Assembly (NCBI RefSeq): GCF_015244745.1
Contig: NZ_JABCQI010000011.1
Coordinates: forward strand, 26,564-90,563
Length of the DNA: 64,000 bases
Reading direction: 5' to 3'
From: Gluconobacter cadivus
GTDB lineage: Bacteria > Pseudomonadota > Alphaproteobacteria > Acetobacterales > Acetobacteraceae
Shown: in pieces, positions 60,724 to 64,000 of the stretch
How positions within the stretch are numbered: the first letter of the stretch is position 1
How the letters are laid out: every line of letters starts with the position of its first letter
The notes under the pieces: generated by a model
What the model was told of the DNA's origin: nothing
Seen by the model: only the letters and a program-made list of their open reading frames with translations
The model's database searches: none
Made by a program: the position numbers and the translations under genes

Positions 60724-61466
60724 GCGGCCCTCACTTCTGCCAGAAGGGCGTCGAAGTCCTCACCGGTCGGGGCCGTACCGGGAATGCCCAGCCAGTTCTC
60801 CCGCGACAGCAGGCCATAGGCTTCATCCGCAATCCGCGTGAAGGTGCTCCACGGCATGAAGGTGCGCGTGCCCCAGGTGTTGAAGAACACGCCGTCCGGG
60901 TTGTAGCCGACGAGCGCGATGGCATGGCCGCCCGCAGGCGTATGGTCGGAGATGGCCTCCCAGTCCCAGGTCTCGCCCAGACCCAGATCGAGGAAGCCTT
61001 GCGGCACCTGCACACCCGCCAGCACGCCGCCCAGATAGGCGATGGCACGGCGGATGCCCACGACATCGGTCGGCGCGATGGAGCCATAGGCGGTCAGGTA
61101 ATCGCGGGTCTGTCCCGGCCGGAGCAGGCCGTTACGGCGCCAAGCGTTGAGTTCGTCCAGCAGAATGGTGCCCGGGTCGTATCCGGTTTCGGCATTAAAG
61201 CCCGTCAGCGCCGCATAGTTGGCCAGCACGGTTTCGGTCGAGAGCATGACCAGCGATTGCGCGGCCTTCGTCCAGGTCGCCACCAGGGCCGCGTGAGCGG
61301 CGAAGGCGCAGCAGCCGAAGCGGTCATTGCCCCACATCTGATAGGGCACGTTCTGCGACCAGTCCCGCGCTTCGGGCACGGCCGGCAGACGCACGGCCAA
61401 CACCCGGCCGAGGCGATAGGTGCGCGGGTCATGTTTCGGGGCGCGCTTGCCCAGTTTGTAGGTCAT
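60720..61466 (-). CDS. Papain-like (C1 family) cysteine peptidase in prophage tail operon
   Basis: 248 residues from ATG 61466. Catalytic parts of the papain fold are visible: Cys in GCCAFAAHA (C52 or C53), His181 in GGHAIALVGY and Asn196 in NTWGT. There is no signal peptide or pro-domain. Position 60720 overlaps the tail fibre start, so peptidase and fibre are made together; it may trim or chaperone the fibre, or act on host surface proteins. The hairpin at 61479-61505 sits 13 bases upstream of the start codon. Confidence 0.85.
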   Translation of the reverse strand: MTYKLGKRAPKHDPRTYRLGRVLAVRLPAVPEARDWSQNVPYQMWGNDRFGCCAFAAHAALVATWTKAAQSLVMLSTETVLANYAALTGFNAETGYDPGTILLDELNAWRRNGLLRPGQTRDYLTAYGSIAPTDVVGIRRAIAYLGGVLAGVQVPQGFLDLGLGETWDWEAISDHTPAGGHAIALVGYNPDGVFFNTWGTRTFMPWSTFTRIADEAYGLLSRENWLGIPGTAPTGEDFDALLAEVRAA

Positions 61467-61478
61467 GGATTTTCCAAT

Positions 61479-61505
61479 AAAAAAGCCGCCCGGTGAGGGA
61501 CGGCT
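61479..61505 (-). terminator. Intrinsic terminator hairpin before the peptidase gene
   Basis: On the minus strand, GGGACGGCT-type arms (AGCCGCCC at 61484-61491 and GGGACGGCT at 61497-61505, one bulge) are followed by a T-run. It ends 12 bases before the peptidase ATG, so this gene needs read-through or antitermination. Confidence 0.78.
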
Positions 61506-61594
61506 GCTAACAAAAAGGTTTTCAAAAATAGATAGGAACAACGGGACTTTGTTTGGGCCAGAAGATTGGTATCGTTATTTTTTAGGAGTAGTAA

Positions 61595-61960
61595 ATGGAA
61601 GGTAACATGGAAGACATAATTCTCTCCTATGATGAGATGGCTTCGTTAAGAAGTTTCCTCATAGCTACAGTTTTTAACTTTTTTGACGCCATAGAAATGG
61701 AAACAATTGGATATTATGATTCTAGAGATATATTAACTACAGCAAGTAACATATATTCCATCATAAGGTTTGATATAAAAGAATATAAAAATCCATTCTC
61801 AAGTAAAGATTGTGATATTATAAAAAATTGCATTCTTCATGGTCAATATGGATTGGGAATATATTCGAATCTCAAACAGTTAATCGATTATGAAACGTGC
61901 GATTTTAGTGAGGTTATGGATAAATTATATCTATACATAAAAGAAAATATTCATCCTTAG
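61595..61960 (+). CDS. AT-rich orphan gene inside the prophage (moron-like)
   Basis: 121 residues, the only rightward gene in the phage stretch. TAGGAG lies close before the ATG. The protein is acidic and helical with many Ile, Tyr and Asp (EMASLRSFLIATVFNFFDAI, LKQLIDYETCDFSEVMDKLY). The very high A+T content contrasts with the GC-rich genes on both sides. Strand, composition and place between terminator-bounded units fit a phage moron such as an immunity, anti-defence or lysogenic conversion gene. No family recognised. Confidence 0.7.
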   Translation: MEGNMEDIILSYDEMASLRSFLIATVFNFFDAIEMETIGYYDSRDILTTASNIYSIIRFDIKEYKNPFSSKDCDIIKNCILHGQYGLGIYSNLKQLIDYETCDFSEVMDKLYLYIKENIHP

Positions 61961-62089
61961 AGCCTTCTTGGAAATTTAAGGATGAGCGTTTCTACGCAGA
62001 ATGATCTTAGGCTCCGGACTCATGGCCAGAACATGCCGACCAGCAGCCAGATTGCCGCGCCACAATCGCGACGCGGCAGAGGCCCAGCA

Positions 62090-62590
62090 TCAGACGCCCT
62101 GATAGATCCGGGCGCGGATCAGCTCCGGCGACTGGACCGGGGCGGCATAGGGTGCGGCCGTGACACCGGCCAGCGCCTCGACAAGCGGAATCATCGCCTG
62201 AACGGTCTGCATGTAGGTGGCAGCCGAGGGCGAATAAACCTTCACGATCGGGGTCGCGATCGCCAGCAGGGTTTCGAGATCCGTGCCGAGAGACTTGGTC
62301 CAGTCCTTGCCGGTCGCCACGGTGATGGAGCCATTGGAGTTGGCGGCGACCTGTGCGGTCACGCTGCGGATCTGCGCGACCAGGTTGTCGAACTTGGCCT
62401 TGTCACTGGCGGAGAGATGGCTTTCCAGTTCAGGAATGCCCTCGATCGCCTGGACGGCATAGGCGATGGCCGTGGCGTCACTGTTGAGCGCGGCCGTGTT
62501 GAAGCTGGCCGTCGTCGGCGTGGTGGTGCAGGCGGCCGTGGAGCCGAGAAGAAGGGCACCGAGGCTGAGGGCGAGAAAGCGATTGCGCAT
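62090..62590 (-). CDS. Prophage lipoprotein
   Basis: 166 residues from ATG 62590, with TGGAGA five bases upstream. Signal with lipobox STAAC (C21). The mature part is helical, Ala/Thr-rich (ATAIAYAVQAIEGIPELESH, AKFDNLVAQIRSVTAQVAAN, ATYMQTVQAMIPLVEALAGV). It is unrelated in sequence to the lipoprotein at 58484. It may be a cell-envelope factor for lysis or exclusion; not recognised. Confidence 0.72.
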   Translation of the reverse strand: MRNRFLALSLGALLLGSTAACTTTPTTASFNTAALNSDATAIAYAVQAIEGIPELESHLSASDKAKFDNLVAQIRSVTAQVAANSNGSITVATGKDWTKSLGTDLETLLAIATPIVKVYSPSAATYMQTVQAMIPLVEALAGVTAAPYAAPVQSPELIRARIYQGV

Positions 62591-62604
62591 GATGTCTCCA
62601 GACA

Positions 62605-62629
62605 TAAAAAAACCGCCTCAGAGGGCGGT
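62605..62629 (-). terminator. Intrinsic terminator hairpin before the lipoprotein gene
   Basis: ACCGCC (62612-62617) and GGCGGT (62624-62629) form the stem; on the minus strand it is followed by seven T. It lies 15 bases before the next start codon, with TCTGGAGA in between as ribosome binding site. Confidence 0.87.
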
Positions 62630-62672
62630 GGAAGAAAAAGCGGTCTGACAGGCGGGGCCTGCCTCCTTCGGG

Positions 62673-63008
62673 TCAGGCGTTCGGCTTGGGAGGCGCACCA
62701 GCCTTGGGATGGGTGGACGCCGGATCGAGGCCCAGCTTGCTCGCCTCGATCATGCGGCTGGCCTCGGCCGGGATCATCAGGGCCTTGGCATCGGGCTGAT
62801 AGGCGTTGGTGTTCCAGCCCTTCGACTGCGCCAGGGCAGAAACGACCTTGTAGAGCAGCGACAGCCTGCTTCCGGCCGCAGGAGGTTTCCAGAAGCGCAT
62901 GGCCAGAGCGGCCGCTGCGATCAGGAAGGTCAGGATCGAGACGATGTCTCCCGCCGCCTTGGCCGGCAGGTACGGCAGGACCGTCTGGAACAGGGTTGTC
63001 CAGTCCAT
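62673..63008 (-). CDS. Prophage membrane protein (holin-like)
   Basis: 111 residues. One strong membrane helix at about 18-42 (AAGDIVSILTFLIAAAALAM), then a basic segment and a long hydrophilic tail with Pro/Lys-rich end (ASTHPKAGAPPKP). Size, single helix and place near phage lipoproteins fit a small holin or tail-associated membrane protein, but the long C-terminal tail is unusual for a holin. GGAGA precedes the ATG. Confidence 0.72.
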   Translation of the reverse strand: MDWTTLFQTVLPYLPAKAAGDIVSILTFLIAAAALAMRFWKPPAAGSRLSLLYKVVSALAQSKGWNTNAYQPDAKALMIPAEASRMIEASKLGLDPASTHPKAGAPPKPNA

Positions 63009-63027
63009 TTTCAGTTCTCCAGATATG

Positions 63028-63050
63028 AAAAAACCGCCTCGGGGGCGGTT
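63028..63050 (-). terminator. Intrinsic terminator hairpin before the membrane protein gene
   Basis: AACCGCC (63032-63038) and GGCGGTT (63044-63050) form the stem; six T follow on the minus strand. It lies after the structural gene at 63079 and 20 bases before the next start, again with TCTGGAGA between. Confidence 0.87.
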
Positions 63051-63078
63051 GTTCTAAAAGATTGAGATCAGGGGGCGC

Positions 63079-64000
63079 TTACTGCAAAGCCGCTCCAAGC
63101 TGTACGGGATACCATTTCCCGTTTTCGTAAATGACGGGCACATGGTCATCGCTATCGTTGATGATCATTCCTTCAGCCGGCGCTGTGAAGTTCAGAATGA
63201 CTTCTTTGGAATAGCTGGAGATCTGCACCGGGACAGTGAATTTCGCACTGTCGAGTGTCAGGTCGAGCGCGGCCTGGTAGACGTTTTTGCTGGCAAAGGC
63301 GAAGGTGAAATGACCGCCGGCATAGTCCACCCACACTTCGGAGTTGCCTTGCGTGGCATCGATCCTGGGCGTGCCGTCCGGATTGAAGCCGTTGATCCCG
63401 GCATTCCAGGTCCTGAAATGATACCCATCGCCCATTTCTTCAAAATTGCGATTTGCCCACATCAGCCCCCGGTTGCCTGAACTGTCATCGATGCCGTTGA
63501 CCTTCATCGGAGCCGCCGTCGAAGACGCCTTATAGACATTGTCGATGAACTGGAGCCCTTGGTCGGGATCGATCCGCAAGCCGTCGACGACATCCCCATA
63601 GCCATAGCGACCTGACGATGCCGGGGCCGTCGCATGACCCTGTGTTGCGGCCAGGGTCGGCGTGCTGGTCTGCCCGTTGGCGAACGATGCGACTGTCGGG
63701 CAAAGACCTTTTTGAGAAGACATAACAGCAGAAGCGCTTGCAGGGAGGTTCACCGTATCAGCCATGCCCGCCGACAGCAGATCCACCGCAATGCGGGAAA
63801 TACTCTCGGAATCAGTGTCATTGCCAATAGAGTTGGTGTCTGCCGAACTGGAATACTGGCCGACCATCCAGTAGTTCGGAAGCGCATCTACGCCGCCGAT
63901 GGAATGGGCTGCCAGATAGTGCGCCAGCGCCATGGTGTTTTGACGCATGATCGTATCGTAACCGTACTGCGGAGAGCTGCCATCCTGCTGGAACGGGGTA
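63079..64000 (-). CDS. Phage structural protein, C-terminal part (cut by right edge)
   Basis: The frame is open to the right end of the window, so the start is outside; the ATG at 63948 is internal. About 306 residues are visible. The text is beta-rich with Gly/Asn/Asp turns (GYHFRTWNAGINGFNPDGTP, NSEVWVDYAGGHFTFAFA), ending YENGKWYPVQLGAALQ. This resembles receptor-binding or tail fibre C-terminal domains of tailed phages. A terminator follows 29 bases after the stop. No enzymatic motif is visible. Confidence 0.7.
   Translation of the reverse strand, partial: TPFQQDGSSPQYGYDTIMRQNTMALAHYLAAHSIGGVDALPNYWMVGQYSSSADTNSIGNDTDSESISRIAVDLLSAGMADTVNLPASASAVMSSQKGLCPTVASFANGQTSTPTLAATQGHATAPASSGRYGYGDVVDGLRIDPDQGLQFIDNVYKASSTAAPMKVNGIDDSSGNRGLMWANRNFEEMGDGYHFRTWNAGINGFNPDGTPRIDATQGNSEVWVDYAGGHFTFAFASKNVYQAALDLTLDSAKFTVPVQISSYSKEVILNFTAPAEGMIINDSDDHVPVIYENGKWYPVQLGAALQ

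Noticed and set aside
61982..63028. Long rightward open frame of 348 codons across the phage genes
   Set aside because: It lies antisense to two better-supported genes (lipoprotein and membrane protein) and to two terminators; its protein is an Arg/Gly-rich shadow without family features.

Overview
The window looks like chromosome of an alphaproteobacterium, most likely an acetic acid bacterium (Acetobacteraceae). This is inferred from gene style: many TonB-dependent receptors, FecI/FecR pairs, many small SDR oxidoreductases with AraC/LysR partners, and an alphaproteobacterial GTTC-N7-GTTC LexA site. No rRNA, tRNA or CRISPR array was seen. Species cannot be fixed from the sequence alone.

Left part (1-16.5 kb): the end of an unrecognised gene; a MocR-type regulator divergent from a four-gene operon (TonB receptor, carbon-nitrogen hydrolase, MFS transporter, small protein); an orphan TolC-type outer-membrane lipoprotein with an AT-rich leader; then single-gene metabolic units, namely three SDR dehydrogenases, a VOC protein with a small lipoprotein, LysR and AraC regulators. 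A MerR regulator and CDF metal exporter share a textbook MerR operator/promoter.

Iron block (16.8-37 kb): an AraC regulator and siderophore receptor; a translationally coupled PepSY - small membrane protein - exbB - exbD - tonB operon; two complete FecI-FecR-receptor signalling systems that face each other tail to tail; and a receptor - DUF3325-like - DUF3649-like - PepSY operon. Good Fur-box matches precede the second fecI and the last receptor, and weaker ones precede the PepSY-tonB operon and the first receptor. Together these encode outer-membrane siderophore uptake, its energisation, reductive or inner-membrane steps, and surface signalling.

Accessory part (37-58 kb): an LLM flavin oxidoreductase, a FucP-type sugar symporter, a LexA-controlled remnant of umuC, a tyrosine recombinase, a Phd/PIN toxin-antitoxin pair, several regulator/oxidoreductase units, two tandem Asp/Glu-type racemases, an Lrp - EamA exporter - csaA unit, and an AT-rich TIR-like gene that may be a defence effector. 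Decay is obvious: umuC fragment, MAPEG with two frameshifts, YdcF with an in-frame amber codon, DUF3800 with one frameshift. A dispersed intergenic repeat with a co-varying stem lies here.

Right end (58.5-64 kb): part of a prophage on the minus strand with structural protein, membrane protein, lipoproteins, papain-like peptidase and a collagen-repeat tail protein, plus one AT-rich gene on the opposite strand. Three of the phage genes have an intrinsic-terminator hairpin directly in front of their ribosome binding sites.
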